From assembly GCA_013397435.1 (NCBI GenBank), contig VZRG01002383.1, forward strand, positions 41,432 through 105,431: a stretch of DNA of 64,000 nt. The letters run 5' to 3'. Origin of the DNA: Erythrocercus mccallii. Its lineage: Eukaryota; Chordata; Aves; Passeriformes; Dicruridae. A program made the translations under genes and the position numbers. The first letter of the stretch is position 1; every line of letters starts with the position of its first letter. Positions 1-27,689 of the stretch are shown here, in pieces. A model generated the notes under the pieces. It did not search any database. It was not told the origin of the DNA and saw only the letters and a program-made list of their open reading frames with translations.

Positions 1-318
1 GAGGCAAATTGTCCCAAGCCAACTTGGTCATTTATGACTTAAGACTTAGGTAGGCAGGATTCAAATGAGCAGTTGTTACTTTACATCTAGGATAGTATGT
101 TGCTTCTATCTAGGATTAATTTCCATTTAGGCTCTTGTGAAAAAGTAGGATAGTACTGTAGTTAATGAAGCAAATCTGTGCCTTCAAGTTTTGTGGCATC
201 TTTAACTCTGATATTGTCTATCTTTGTGCATGCAATTAGCTCACCTGTATTTGTATTGCTAGAAAAAGGAAGTCCCAAGGGAAAAGTGACTTATTTGCAA
301 TGGAAAATTTATTTTTAG
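1..318 (+). other. SEL1L intron (partial)
   Basis: The 3' part of an intron upstream of the first visible exon. AT-rich; no repeat or coding signal recognised. Confidence 0.8.
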
Positions 319-16066
<15,748 letters not shown>

Positions 16067-16446
16067 CAACAAGAGCCTCCGTGAAAGAACTGGATTTTTC
16101 CAAAAGGAACAATTTTCATTGTGAATTATGACTTTGGATCAACAGTCCCTCCCCCAAAAGAGCCACAAAAAAGTTTAAAAAAAAATATTTGAAAGCTGCT
16201 TAGAATGATGCCTTTTTTCAGGGATAAGAAAATTATTTTGAAACTGATTTGAATGTTATTTCAGTGCCAATGGAATAACACTATGGCTTTTTTCATGGAA
16301 ACACAAGAGTGCTACTACAAAAATGTTGCCTGCTGTATCTAGTTCCTCTTTATTCAGAGTCCTTTTCATCTCCCAGAGAGACAGAAGTTTAGCAGTGGAA
16401 GGTTTTTGCCTGCTTCATAGCAGTTGCCATTTATAAAAGTAATAAT

Positions 16447-16452
16447 AATAAA
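16447..16452 (+). terminator. Possible proximal polyadenylation signal of SEL1L
   Basis: AATAAA about 380 bases after the SEL1L stop, inside a run of AAT triplets. If used it would give a short 3' UTR isoform. The hexamer alone is weak evidence. Confidence 0.3.
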
Positions 16453-19400
16453 TTTGTGGCCAATTTAAGTCCAAGAAGTTGAACTATATTCAAATTCCGA
16501 AAAGATTAGAGCTGTTAGGAACTTAAATTCTGACCTACATCCCAAGTATTTCTATACTCCTTATTTCATTTTTTTTTTCAGTATTTCTTACACTTTGGTC
16601 TTTTAGGTTGTCTTGGATGGTTTAACATAGATTACTGATAAACCCTGTAAAACTAAGCTGGCAAGCATGCCACTCTCCATTTGTGCTTTTTTTGTTTTGG
16701 GTGTCTTCCTCCATCCCCCTTAGGCAGTTCTCAGCGGTCAGTATGTAGCCTGTGAGGTAGAGTGGGACAGATTGGGTCTGTAAAGCTCGTCAGTTTAAAA
16801 CTGCCCACACAGTACCCATATCTCACTTCTAAAACTTTTCAGGAGCCTATGTAGTTTGTACTCCTTCATGACATTAAACCATATTGGTAGTGCTCCTAAA
16901 TTTCAATTTGTCTTTACTAAGAGGCTGAGTCTAGATTGCAGAAAGCACCAGTATTACTGCACACACTGAAGAAAGGAGAGAGCCAGAAATCTCCATGAGT
17001 TAGCTGACTTGCTTTTAGAGTTGAAAGTTCTATGCTTAATTTTCAACAATCCTGTTAGTAATTTGCATTGCAAGAAAGAAGTGTGTTTATCTCATGCATG
17101 CATCTGCTTAATGCATCTATAAAAAAGAGCCACAAAAATGCATACTCTCTACAAAAGGGCATGGGCTTATGTCAGTGATGCTACTTCAGAGCTACAGGCG
17201 TGCTCTGGCTGTCGCCAACCTCTCTTGTACCTGGCATAGGAGAAAGTCACAGTAATGTCTCTGGCTGTGCCATCTCAAGGACCCCTTGTAACAAGAAAAT
17301 CCAAAGAGAAAGAAGACTAGTGGCCTCTTGATGCCACCAGGTCAGTGTAAAGGCCTTTTAATGAGTGTAAAGAATGTGACCTGTGGACTGATGATTTAAG
17401 ACTGCAAGAGGAATCTTCACTTAGAGACGATTTTCATTGAACTATAATTTCTGGGGCTGGGGGTGGGAAGCAGTGGGGGAATAGTTTAGAAGCACGAAAT
17501 GCAGAAGTGTCTGTTCTTATTTACCAATGGTAGTTAAATATTGGTTTCTGTACTAGCATTAAACCTCTGAATATACTATCATAAAGCTGAATGAATACAA
17601 ATGAGGAGACTTTAGCTGCTTTTTGACAAAAGCTGTTGTGTTTAAAGAGTTAAGGGATTCTTTTCATGCAAATGTTTTTCCAGTGTATTGGCAACAACAT
17701 ATTACATACACTTTATTTTGTTATGGTTTGCTACTTGGTACATTTTCAAGGAGATCATTGCAAAATAGATCTCTAGTTTGGGATGGAAGATGAGCAATCC
17801 CTTTTGTAAATGGAAATGTCACAGATTACTAGTATTAAAGGTACTAGTATTATATGTAGAACTCAGTACTTCACAATGCTTATGCTGGTCATATGAAGAC
17901 AAATCTTTAATTTTAGTGTGGAGGGTTGTTACGTGGTAGAGGAATGTCTTGTTCAGTCTTAATCATCATTAGCAGATGAAACAGTATTGAACTAAAATAT
18001 AGTGTCTTATATGTACAGCATTCCCCAGCTGCATTTCTAAGATATCTGTGATTTCTGAACACTCCCTCTGAAGTACTTTGCCACTGTCACTTAATAACTC
18101 TTTTTAGCTTGGCATCAGTAAATTAAAGAGAATATGGAAAATGTTTTTCACTTAAATACTATTGGTTCATTGGTATTGCTCTGTTAGGCAATTTAACAAT
18201 TTTGTTACTGCATTATTAAAATATTTTGGTTGTTGATCTATTAGAACTAAATTCTAAAAGCTCTGTTCTACTTGCATGAGAATCTCTCATCACTGCTGCT
18301 ATATGACATTCTTATAGATGACTTTTAGTGAATCTGATGCATTTTTATATCCAAGAAATCAGCAGAAGAAAACAATTGAAGATCAGCAAGTTACTTAATT
18401 TAAAAAAAATGCTTTTTGAAGGAGCAATAAGGAAGTCTTTCTCCTGCTTTTTTCCCTTCCACCAAATTACTACCACTAACTTTTCAAATGACATTCATTT
18501 GAATATGGTGGTAGAAGAAAAAAGGTACTTACCATAAATAATGGCAAGTTAACTCAGGGATTAAAGAAATTAATAAGTTTTCTAAATCAGTTACCTACAA
18601 CATGACTTAAGTTTTTGTGACAATCCCTTACTACTCTGTTCTGAAACTTGCATTTTGAGGAAAGTATATTTAACTCTTACTGGCAATATGTTCCTTGTGG
18701 TGCACTCAGTTAATCAGGCATCTTTTTTCCTAAGAAGCTGAGTTGCTCCATTTACTGCAGTGAAGTACTTTTCCCTTTTGGTAGCACACAGGTTATCTTA
18801 GAGTTTATATGCAGGAGTATTTTAGAAGGGAAACTTGATTTAAGAGAAGCCTTTCTGGGTGTGTTCAGCATGGTTTGAATGGAAAAGTTGTATTCCTTGT
18901 GAGTAGTAACATAGGCCAGAGCCTGCCTATTTGACCTTCATAGACACATGCTCTTCTTTCCCTGCACAGAAAATGGGAAAGTAACAGAGCAGTAAGTGTT
19001 CTTGGTGGTATTTTTATATGTAGGAAAACTGGGAAAATAATGGAGAAATGCATTATTCTGCATCTCAAATTATTAATCAAAGACATTGGCTGTTCTTGCT
19101 AGTTCAAAGAAACACTGAACTGTTGAGAAAACAGGATTTTAGTTCATCACTGGTGAAACTTGTCCCAGAGCTATCTGTTGAAATAATATTTTGCTTCATA
19201 TTGTCCATGAAGGGACAGTGTAATAGAAGGTAATGCCTTTGATATAAACATCCCCTGAGACTCTTGCGAGATAGTTTTATTTACTTTTTAGTCATCTTCC
19301 ATAAGTCAGCTACTCTTATTAAAAAATATATAATAAAGCAAAACCTAACAAATGTTTTAATTTGGGGGAAGAACATTAAGATATGGCTTGTGAAAGGACT

Positions 19401-19784
19401 TTAAGACTATGCATTATCTAATTTTCACCTATTATATGCTAATTTTGGCCTATAAAAGGGGATTACACTCACCTTTGCAAGTTGCTTTCCTTTTAGATAG
19501 GCAACAATGAAATGAAATTCTATTTTTATTTCAGAGAATATTAAACTGAAAAGATTTAGTTTGATTTGAACTACTGCAAATGCATATGGCAGATAGGGAC
19601 TATTGGGGGTACCCTTTGTTTTTATCAGCTACAGTTCTTTAAAGGGTCTTGTAGGAGTTTTGTAAATTTATTTTGTATTTAAAATCAGTATAAAGGCTGG
19701 TCAAATGTAATATAATTGTGTAAACAAATTCTGTTAATAGAAAGATGTACAGATTCATTTTGTACTGTATCTTTAATCTTGTGA

Positions 19785-19790
19785 AATAAA
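19785..19790 (+). terminator. Probable distal polyadenylation signal of SEL1L
   Basis: AATAAA, with a GT-rich stretch (GTGTGGTTACC, then CAGTGTTCACAGTGG) 10-40 bases downstream, a good cleavage-and-polyadenylation arrangement. It is a sensible end for a long SEL1L 3' UTR. Confidence 0.6.
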
Positions 19791-19805
19791 GATACCACCT
19801 GTGTG

Positions 19806-21274
19806 GTTACCCTCAGTGTTCACAGTGGTTATGATAACAGAAGATGTGAATTGCTAGTCGTATGCACTGGTATATGCCACTGTTCAATGCATCCCTTTCT
19901 ATAAGGATCCTCATATTTTCACTTTCATTTCTTAGGAAGGGCAAAGGAAAGGGAAATGGATCATTATGTGTTTTGTCTTCAGTTATGCTATAAGCTTGCC
20001 CTCTGTGTGTGTATGTGTGTGACAGTGTATATAGCATTTGTACCATGCCTGGTAGACACAGAACTGATGTGTGATTCAAGTAATTTTAGACTTACTACTG
20101 CATTTTCAATACTGATACAGGGATAGTTCAGTCAGTTGGAACACATACTTGGGTAGGGACTACTCCAAGCTGACAAATTCGTTTGCTTTTTTTGACCCAT
20201 TCATCCCTTCAGGCTCCACTTGTTGAGACCAAGTCCTCCCTTGTTAAATTCATTAAGTTGATGGACTTTCCAGTGTGCTTGTTCATTGGGGAGAAGGAAA
20301 GTAAGGACAGTGGGGGGAACAATAATAGCTAGGAAAGGTATCAGTAGGTAAGTGATTCTGAACATCAGCCCAAATTAACATAGTTTTCTGAAGTATTTGC
20401 ATGCTTTCCATGTTGTCTGCTCCTGCCAATAGCATTTGTTGCAGGTAAAAGCGGAACTGCAGGTATTAAAACCTGCTTGAGTTTGACTTAACAAAGCTCC
20501 ATCTTAGTGAGGTCATCTGTCACCTTCCAAACAAGTCCATTGTTTGAGATGCGATTGCTGACATACTCAGTTGAGGTGGGGTCAAGTATAGATACTTTAT
20601 TTTATTTGTAGCCTGTAGTCAATATGGAGCTGTGTTCTGTGGAGGGAATTGAGTACCAGGTAAATAATATGAGGTGTGGGGGAGTGTTGAGAGTTTCTGT
20701 TGCTTGTTTGTTTTTAAAAAGCTCCAGGATAATGTTCATTGAAAACTAGTATACTTTGGTTTTTATATTGCTGTTTTTTCCATATTTTAGTCTTGGAGCT
20801 AAAACCACTTAAAATATTATTAGAGAGTAGAATTTCTAAACCTACAAGACCTGTTTGATTAGAATGTGTTATTGTGTGGTATAATGACAAAATGTTCTTC
20901 CTCTTCTCTGAGTTGTCATGATCTTCATGGATTTTCTGAAACAGAAGTTTGATTCTTTTTTTATAAAGAATAATTGAGGAAAAAAGTCATTCTAGCCTAC
21001 TTACTGTCAAAAATCTTCAGACAATTGTAATCAACTTCTAAAGCCAAGGATGAGGGAGGGCTGTGTACCATCTATCCAGATAATGAAAACTATAACATAT
21101 AGTCTTAAGTTTTGTTTTCAGAAAGAAAAGTAAGTGGAGATGGAGTACCATTGTAGTTGCACTTCAGGGAGTAAGAGAGAGATGTCATTTAGCTTGCACA
21201 GAGATGGGTTGCTCACATTTTTATTTCTTTGGCATGCAATTTCTTCAGCTTTCTATGTGACCTGGGTTGCAGTT
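19806..21274. other. Intergenic region after SEL1L
   Basis: About 1.5 kb of AT-rich sequence. A short GT run occurs near 20007-20025; nothing coding or repetitive is recognised otherwise. Confidence 0.7.
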
Positions 21275-22736
21275 TGTTATAAATGAAAAATCACCAATCA
21301 GATTTTTAGTAAAAATGAAATAAATTTATTGATTACAATACGGATAAAATTTGGAAGATAGAAAAGCAAGCCACGAACCAAAGTTCAAAGTGCCGACCCG
21401 GGGACCCGGCACTTGGTGGAAACAGAGTGACGGCATCTAAAGTGTTATAGATGAATCTAAGATATAATTTGTGCTAAGATATTTTATAAGAATATTTTGT
21501 TAAAACATAGAAATAGTCTTTGTATAAAAATCAGTCTTTTCTCTGAGAAAGCTAACAGACACCAAGCACGCTGCAGAGGGCTGGAACTCAAGCTCAAATA
21601 CCAGAGATAAGGAATGGCTATTGTGTCCCAGCAAGGCAACAGCCTCTCCATTCAGCTGGCAGAAGTGTGAACGACCCCTCCCAAAGCAGCCAAATCAAAA
21701 TACTTAACTTTAATTGTTGGATCATAATCGTCCAGGAAAAAACTATCAAGCCTTAAACACCGTCCTTTCAGAAACAATGACTGCTTCTGTCTCAAACTCA
21801 GAAACACCCAGGCATGTCGAAACTACATTGTTTAATTCCGAGAAGACGTCAACCTACCAAAAGGAGCTGTATCCCTGCATTGTACCCCCCCGCCGCAGGC
21901 TATGGAGGACAGTATAAAAACCCACAGCACAGGAGCTCAAATTGTGGAACAGAGAGGGGTGTCCTTTTGACGCCGAAACTCTGTCTCCACCAGGCGCTGT
22001 GTTCCCAGGCCAGCACCTTGGACTTCTGGTTCGTGGCTTGCTTTTCTATTTTCCAAATTTATCTGAATTGTAATCAATAAATCCATTTCATTTTTCATTA
22101 AAATTGGATTGGCGATTTTTCATTTATAAAAAAAGGATACCCCTTTCTGCTTCCACAAAATATATCCCATGCTGTGGGTTCTTATACTGGTTTTCGTAGC
22201 CTGCGGTGAAAGTGAACAATGAAGGTATACGGCTTCTTTTGGTAGGTTAAAATTTTCCCGGAATGAAACAATATAGTATCGGTGTGTCTGGGTGTTCCCT
22301 GAGTTTGAAACAGAAGCAGTCGTTGCCTTTTCGTGTGGCTGAAAAGGAAGTCGTTGCCTCTTTGTGTGACTGACAAAGACGGTGTCTTCGTTATACAAAA
22401 GAACTGATAGCTGTCCTTGGCCGATTATAGTCCAACTATTATTGTTAATTGTCCAATTCATACTGCTCTGGGAGGAGTCGTTTGGTCTCTTCACACCTCT
22501 GCTGGCTGAATGGAGAGGCCGTTGCTCCGTTGGGACACAGTAGACGTCTCTTATCTCTGGTATTCAGGTGTGATTGCCACCCAGTTGCAGCCATGCCTGG
22601 TATTTTTGTAACTAACTTAGAGAGACACTGGTTTTATACAGAGACTGTTTCTACATTTTAACAACATATTTTTATAAAATATCTTAGCACGAATTTTTTC
22701 TTAAATTCTTCTATATTCTTAAATTCATCTATAACA
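21275..22736 (-). mobile_element. Outer solo LTR (minus strand), split by a second LTR
   Basis: The two halves of one minus-strand LTR, 21275-21442 (U5 and R) and 22131-22736 (U3), are separated by a plus-strand LTR of the same family. Read on the minus strand the outer copy starts TGTTATAGATG and ends CATTTATAACA, giving 7-base inverted ends TGTTATA/TATAACA. Flanks are CAGTT (21270-21274) and CATTT (22737-22741), a plausible 5-base target duplication with one change. It has a TATA-like CCAGTATAAG (rc, about 22191-22200) and a polyadenylation signal (TTTATT at 21325-21330 on plus). Its U3 carries an extra imperfect tandem repeat of about 30 bases near 22320-22380 that the inner copy lacks. 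No internal viral genes. Confidence 0.85.
21443..22130 (+). mobile_element. Inner solo LTR (plus strand) nested in the outer LTR
   Basis: A 688-base LTR of the same family as the element around it, in the opposite orientation. It starts TGTTATAGATG and ends CATTTATAAA, one C short of the expected terminus. It has a TATA box (AGTATAAAAACCC, 21911-21923) and AATAAA at 22076-22081. The insertion site is marked by TAAAG (21438-21442) and AAAAG (22131-22135), four of five bases matching. Removing it joins the outer LTR where its R region should be continuous. So this is a later insertion of a related provirus that afterwards recombined to a solo LTR. Confidence 0.85.
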
Positions 22737-22741
22737 CATTT

Positions 22742-25258
22742 TTGAAAACAGCTTTGAAGAATATCAATTTTTTTTCTGTTGGAAAATACTGAAATTAGAG
22801 CTCTTCAATTCTGCTGTCAATCATTTTCTGTATTTACTTATTTTTTAAATGCTTGGTTTTCTTCATTCTTCCTCCTAAACACCAGCTGTTCTGTAAAATT
22901 AGGTGTTCCAGTTCCCATCTGTTACAAATGTGGCTCCATTTCTGTACAAGATTCATACCAGCTTTTTTTATTGCTTCTAATTAACTGCTCTTGCTGGGGC
23001 AAAAAAATGTTGTACCTGGTGTGTGTGTTTGTAGCCACAAGGGGATGTTAGACAATAATGACAACTTGGACTTGTTAAATATTTGAGGTCTCAAAGATTG
23101 GGAATGGAGTAACTCCCATGCTTTGAGTCACTGTTGTATCTTGGGAGAATGTGTGTATATCTGTGAGAGTGTGTGTGTGTATATACACACATACACAGAT
23201 GTAAGAAGTCCTTGATTGCAGGAGCTTTGTAAACTTAAATAATTCAGTACTCTTATTTCTCTCTTATTTGTGGAGCAAAAGTTCAAAATTAAAAATCACT
23301 GTAGCTTCTGGTAGGACCTGGTAAAAGACCTTCCCATGACTATTAAAACTTCTGTAGTATGTAAATCATTCTAAAATATGCCAGACTGTCTTCCAACATT
23401 GTTTGGAATATTATGTGCACAGCTTCCAGGAGAGTAGCCTCTTTTGCAAAGTTAAATCCATATTTTTTTAGAGTACAAGATCTTCCCCACAAAGAAAAGT
23501 GAAAATGTTTAGCAACAGGTGATGAAATTTTTTTTAAATCATTTTTCACTGACATCATCTGGTGCAATATTTGAGGTATTCAAATAGCTTGAAAACTGTA
23601 ACTAAAAAAATTTTACATTATTTGTTTCTGTTCAATCTTACTTTAATGTTTGTTAGGCTCCAGACTTTGCTGTATACTGAAATTCTATTAATTAATGGCA
23701 TTTTCAGCACTTCTAAATAATTTATTATTGTTATTACTGCTACTGTTTGGAAAAATTTCCCAGATCTAATCAACAGCAATTTTAAAGGCAAAGTCAGTTT
23801 GTATTGCTAGTATTAAAAAGGGATATGTGATAAAGTCAAACACACTTCATAGACTTTAAAGTCATTATTATAGCTGATGTTAAAATTACTGAAGAAATGT
23901 GTGGAATGCTAGGTTAAGGGTTATAACTTTGCATTATAAAAAAGATACTTCTTGAACAATCATCCAGCTTTGAATTCAAAGGCTGAAGGCCTGACAATCT
24001 ACATGTTAGTTTTCCAAAGTGATTTTGTTACCTTCATTACTGGGGCTGTGAGATCAGGAGGACATGAGTTAATTCTTTTCAGGTTGTATTTAGCTTCATC
24101 TCTAGTTTTCATCATACTGATTATAGGACTGGACAGTCCATTAGGAAGAACAGCAAAACCAAAGTATGTATACATTTTCTTGTATACATTTTTCTTAATG
24201 TTCAGCTGTAATTGGAGAAGTAAAGGATTTCATATTTTTTACAAATAATTCTGTGTTTGACTTGGTTGTTGAAATCTGGGAAGCATTGCACAGAAGGGAG
24301 GTGACTCTAGTAAGAGAATTCAGACCCAGTGAGATAAATGTGGTGATCTCACTGCACACAGCTGTGTTGGCTTTTCCTGCCTCTTTGCTAAACTAACAGC
24401 CTTACTGAGTTCCCTACTCGGAGTCCGATTTTTTGGAAGGCAAAGGGTGCAAGTAGGTAGGAACTTCTCAAAACAGAGCAAGAAAGAAGGATTTCTTCAT
24501 TGATGTAATCTCTCCTCTAACAAACTTAACGTTGTATATTAACTGTTTGCCTACTCTATCTTGCGTATTCAGTGAATAGCTCCATAGAGACACAAAAAAT
24601 AGTTCAGGTTTTTTACACGTGTAATTGCAAACAGTTGGCCTAATTATTATGTTTGGGTTGATGAGCCCCAAAGAGTTTACTCTTCACTACATATGTTATT
24701 CTTAGTTCAGTTCCAAAAGATAGATTGATACAAAATACTTGCAAATGTTTCTGGTGATACTAGTTCAGCATCATAAAACACAGCTCTCATGTTCAGAGTA
24801 AACAGTTTGCAAATAATCCTTCAGCTTAAAACTGAAAAATTCTGTGGTAAATACTGAAAATTAATAGAAAAGTAAACTAAAAATAAATCCCCTTTAAGAC
24901 TGCAGATCTAGTGTCATTAATCCCATTTGGCACTGTGAAAGGTGCTAGAACAAACAATATTCTCTGTCATTTTAAAATACTATTCTTTATTTAAACACAG
25001 CTAATAAAATATTAATTTCCACTGTCTCCATGGGATTTCTAAATGCCAAATCATAAAGACTTTTCTTGGAGTTACAGAAAAGGAAGTTTTCAAATTACAT
25101 AAAATGAGTATTTTTGATAAGCCTTTAGCACTCTCTATGCTTATATTAAGCATTTGATGCTTCCACATTTCTCCACTAGCCGTTACACTCCTAGCACTCT
25201 TTGTAGCTATTCTACAAAGTCTTCAGTTGCTCAGATTGCAGGCAGAACAAGCTGTGTA
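22742..25258. other. Intergenic AT-rich region
   Basis: About 2.5 kb with no gene or transposon that I recognise. A GT/TA/AC microsatellite lies at 23167-23197. Confidence 0.65.
23167..23197. repeat. Mixed GT-TA-AC microsatellite with a palindrome
   Basis: A GT run, then ATAT, then an AC run. Bases 23175-23190 (GTGTGTATATACACAC) are a perfect inverted repeat, so it could form a small hairpin. Confidence 0.8.
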
Positions 25259-25338
25259 GGTAATGGTAATTTGGTGTGCTGTTAGATGGCAAAAGAAAGG
25301 TAATGGTAATTTGGTGTGCTGTTAGATGGTAAAAGAAA
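25259..25338 (+). repeat. 40-bp tandem duplication
   Basis: Two adjacent 40-base units (25259-25298 and 25299-25338) beginning GGTAATGGTAATTTGGTGTG, differing at one base (GGC versus GGT). The near identity suggests a recent duplication, possibly a variable minisatellite. Confidence 0.9.
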
Positions 25339-26445
25339 AGCTATCTGGTCATTGAGAAATGTCGTTCTGTGGGGAAGATATTGTCTGTGAAGGGGAAGTG
25401 AAGGTGCTGCCATGCTGGAAACAGCGCGCTTGTCCCAGCAACATTCATCTTACACTAATCTTGCCATTACTAAGATGTGCAGTTAAATCTCTCCTCAAGT
25501 ATGTATCTTCCAGGTTGGGCTGTGGCATCTGGAGCAAAGACCACTCAGGTGTGTGCACATGGTCCAAGGGAAGGGAGCTAAGCAAACAATTTTTTGGCAC
25601 TACACGTTTATTTTCTCTTACTGCTCTGTGTGTCACTATCAGCTCACTGGCTGAGAAGTAGCACTCCCGTGAAACTACGTTGTGATACAATGTAAAGAAA
25701 TATGTGAAGTACAGACTTAATTGTGGAAGCAGGTCCAGATAGGTAAAGAAAACCTTGAAGTGCTTCTGTATACTTCTGAATTGAGTCTCTGTTGGCACAC
25801 CACTAAGGGTTAAGTCACACTGCCTCATTTAATATGATGAAATATACTTAATTCTGTTAACTGACAAATTTAATTAAATTTGCAGTAAAGCTTGCATGAG
25901 AATCATGGTTTTGTATTGGAATCATTTTCCAGGATATAATGAGTTATTAATATGTTTATAATGAAATATTAACATAAAAAACTCTAGTTAACTGTCAAGT
26001 TGAAAGAACAAAAAGTCAGGTGATGTATATTCAAAATAAATTAGAATTTTGATCATTCTACCAATTATTTATTCAGTACATGTGTTTATGGTTATGACTT
26101 CACACACTCTAATCCTGTAAAGTCATATCATAAATACATCTTCAACATCAGTGAGAATATCAAGAATAGAATGCTGTATTTTTATGGTTAATATGGTCAT
26201 AATCTAGAAAATGGAAAAACATAATCTTTGTTCTTCAAACCGAAAGTATTTGAAGTAGGCAAATCAGACTCTCTGGAGTATGTTTGAATTTTTTTGTTTT
26301 TTTACTTTTACGTTTTATTTATGTCTTTACGTTGGTGGGGATAAATGCTCAAGTATATTCTAACTTCTCTTTCTATTGTAGGAATGGCAGTGTTCAACCA
26401 GAAATTGAATAGACTTATTTAAATAGGATAATTTTGGATTTGACT
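25339..26445. other. Intergenic, nothing recognised
   Basis: About 1.1 kb, mostly very AT-rich. Overlapping open frames at 25359-25661 (plus) and 25445-25828 (minus) are mutual shadows with no recognisable protein. Confidence 0.6.
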
Positions 26446-26560
26446 CTCTGAGGTAATAGAATATTTCAGTAGGAAGGACCTATAATGACCATTAAGTTCA
26501 ACTGCCTGACCACTGCAGGGCTGACCAAAAGTGTTTTCTGTGGTTTTGATCCTGAGAAGA
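26446..26560 (-). mobile_element. Decayed CR1 3'-end fragment
   Basis: Read on plus, AATAGAATATTTCAGTAGG, AGGACCTATAATGACC, TTCAACTGCC and CAGGGCTGACCAAAAGTG follow the reverse complement of a CR1 tail. It is short, with many substitutions, so it looks old. Confidence 0.55.
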
Positions 26561-27271
26561 CTCAAGAAAATATAAGAACTTGTATCAGGTATGTTACCTC
26601 CTACTCCTTCCATTCCAGATCTTACTAGTAGAAGAACTTCAGAAATATAAAGCAAAAATCTCTTGCAAGTCCAAACAGAATAATAGTACTAAACAGAGTT
26701 GTGTGCTGTTGTGGTAATGATGTCATAACTTGGATGGAATAAATCGTGTAAGAGAATAAACTTTGTAAAGCATGTTTTTGCTCTCCCCCCACCTCTCTCC
26801 CCCTCCACCTTTTTAAAAGGATGCTTAGTACAGAAACTTCAATTTACCTAATATCAGAAAAAGTAATTGGTGCTCGAGCAAATTTAAGCCTGGTAATCTG
26901 CACAAAAGAGGAAAAAGTGCTAAAAAGCACAATATATTATATGCAAGCCTTTTTTCCTTTCATGATTTCTTAAATGAGGAAACATCCCTTTCCTCAGCCC
27001 TTAAACCATCTAAAGGCTATCAGTAAATAAGCTGTGGAGTGAAAAGAAAGCAAAGATGGAAAATATATTTCTGGTGCTAAGTCTTAATTACAACCTGATT
27101 GATGACATTTCATGCTTTGTGCTTTAGCAATGCAAGATAACAGCAACCACTGCCACTGGTGGACTGTTTGTGACAGCATTTGTAATTGCCTTTGTGACTA
27201 CAAGTTCAAATACTGTTCTGAAAAGTTACTCTGTAATAGCTTTTACTTTTATTTACTTTTATTTTATTCAG

Positions 27272-27462
27272 AAGACAAGAGGAAAAAGCAAAAGAAGAAA
27301 TGGGATTCAGGACTTGGCCAAACCAAGGAAGGATTGATGGCCTTCGAGTCTCTTTCTAGCCAGGATCTTTCACAGGACAGTGCATCAGAGGTCATGAATG
27401 TTATTCTGGATTCTGGATTTATTAAATATGGGGAAAATAAAGGGAAACAATCAGAAAATTAA
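27272..27462 (+). CDS. Orphan coding-like terminal exon, unidentified
   Basis: I do not recognise this protein. A pyrimidine/A-rich tract ending TTTATTCAG (acceptor at 27270-27271) is followed by about 63 codons to a TAA at 27460-27462. The segment is lysine-rich at first (DKRKKQKKKW), then mixed (DSGLGQTKEGLMAF, ESLSSQDLSQDSASEVMNVI, LDSGFIKYGENKGKQSEN), which looks much more like real protein than nearby frames. AATAAA overlaps its end (about 27434). It lies between SEL1L and the CpG island, where I know of no human gene. It may be the last exon of an unannotated gene, a lost-gene relic, part of an old retrocopy, or chance. I found no convincing upstream partner exon. Confidence 0.3.
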
Positions 27463-27689
27463 TCTGTAGTTCTTTTGACTCATAAAAAAATCGTGAGAAG
27501 AAACAAAAACACCAGTTGTACCTGAGTAGAACTATCCATGGCCTTGTTGAATTTACCCTGTACACATGTAAATGAGTAACACCCAGCCTAAACCCATTTG
27601 GGCCCATGGGCAGATTATTCAACTAAACATCTTCCAGGTGATTTGCTTTGTCTGAGCAATCAACGTCTTCTACTGCTGGATAAGACAGG

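Larger units (their letters stand above)
16067..19805 (+). other. SEL1L: SEL1L 3' untranslated region
   Basis: About 3.7 kb of non-coding, AT-rich sequence continues from the stop codon without another splice signal being needed. SEL1L mRNAs in other vertebrates also have long 3' UTRs. The end is placed just after the signal at 19785. I see no transposon in it and no open frame that looks real. Confidence 0.75.

Noticed and set aside
21275..22130. First read as a DNA transposon with 160-bp terminal inverted repeats
   Set aside because: The TATA box, AATAAA, TG...CA-type ends and a third block at 22131-22736 fit two nested solo LTRs better.
22120..22494. 124-codon minus-strand frame
   Set aside because: It is the U3 of the outer LTR; its repeated words come from the U3 tandem repeat.
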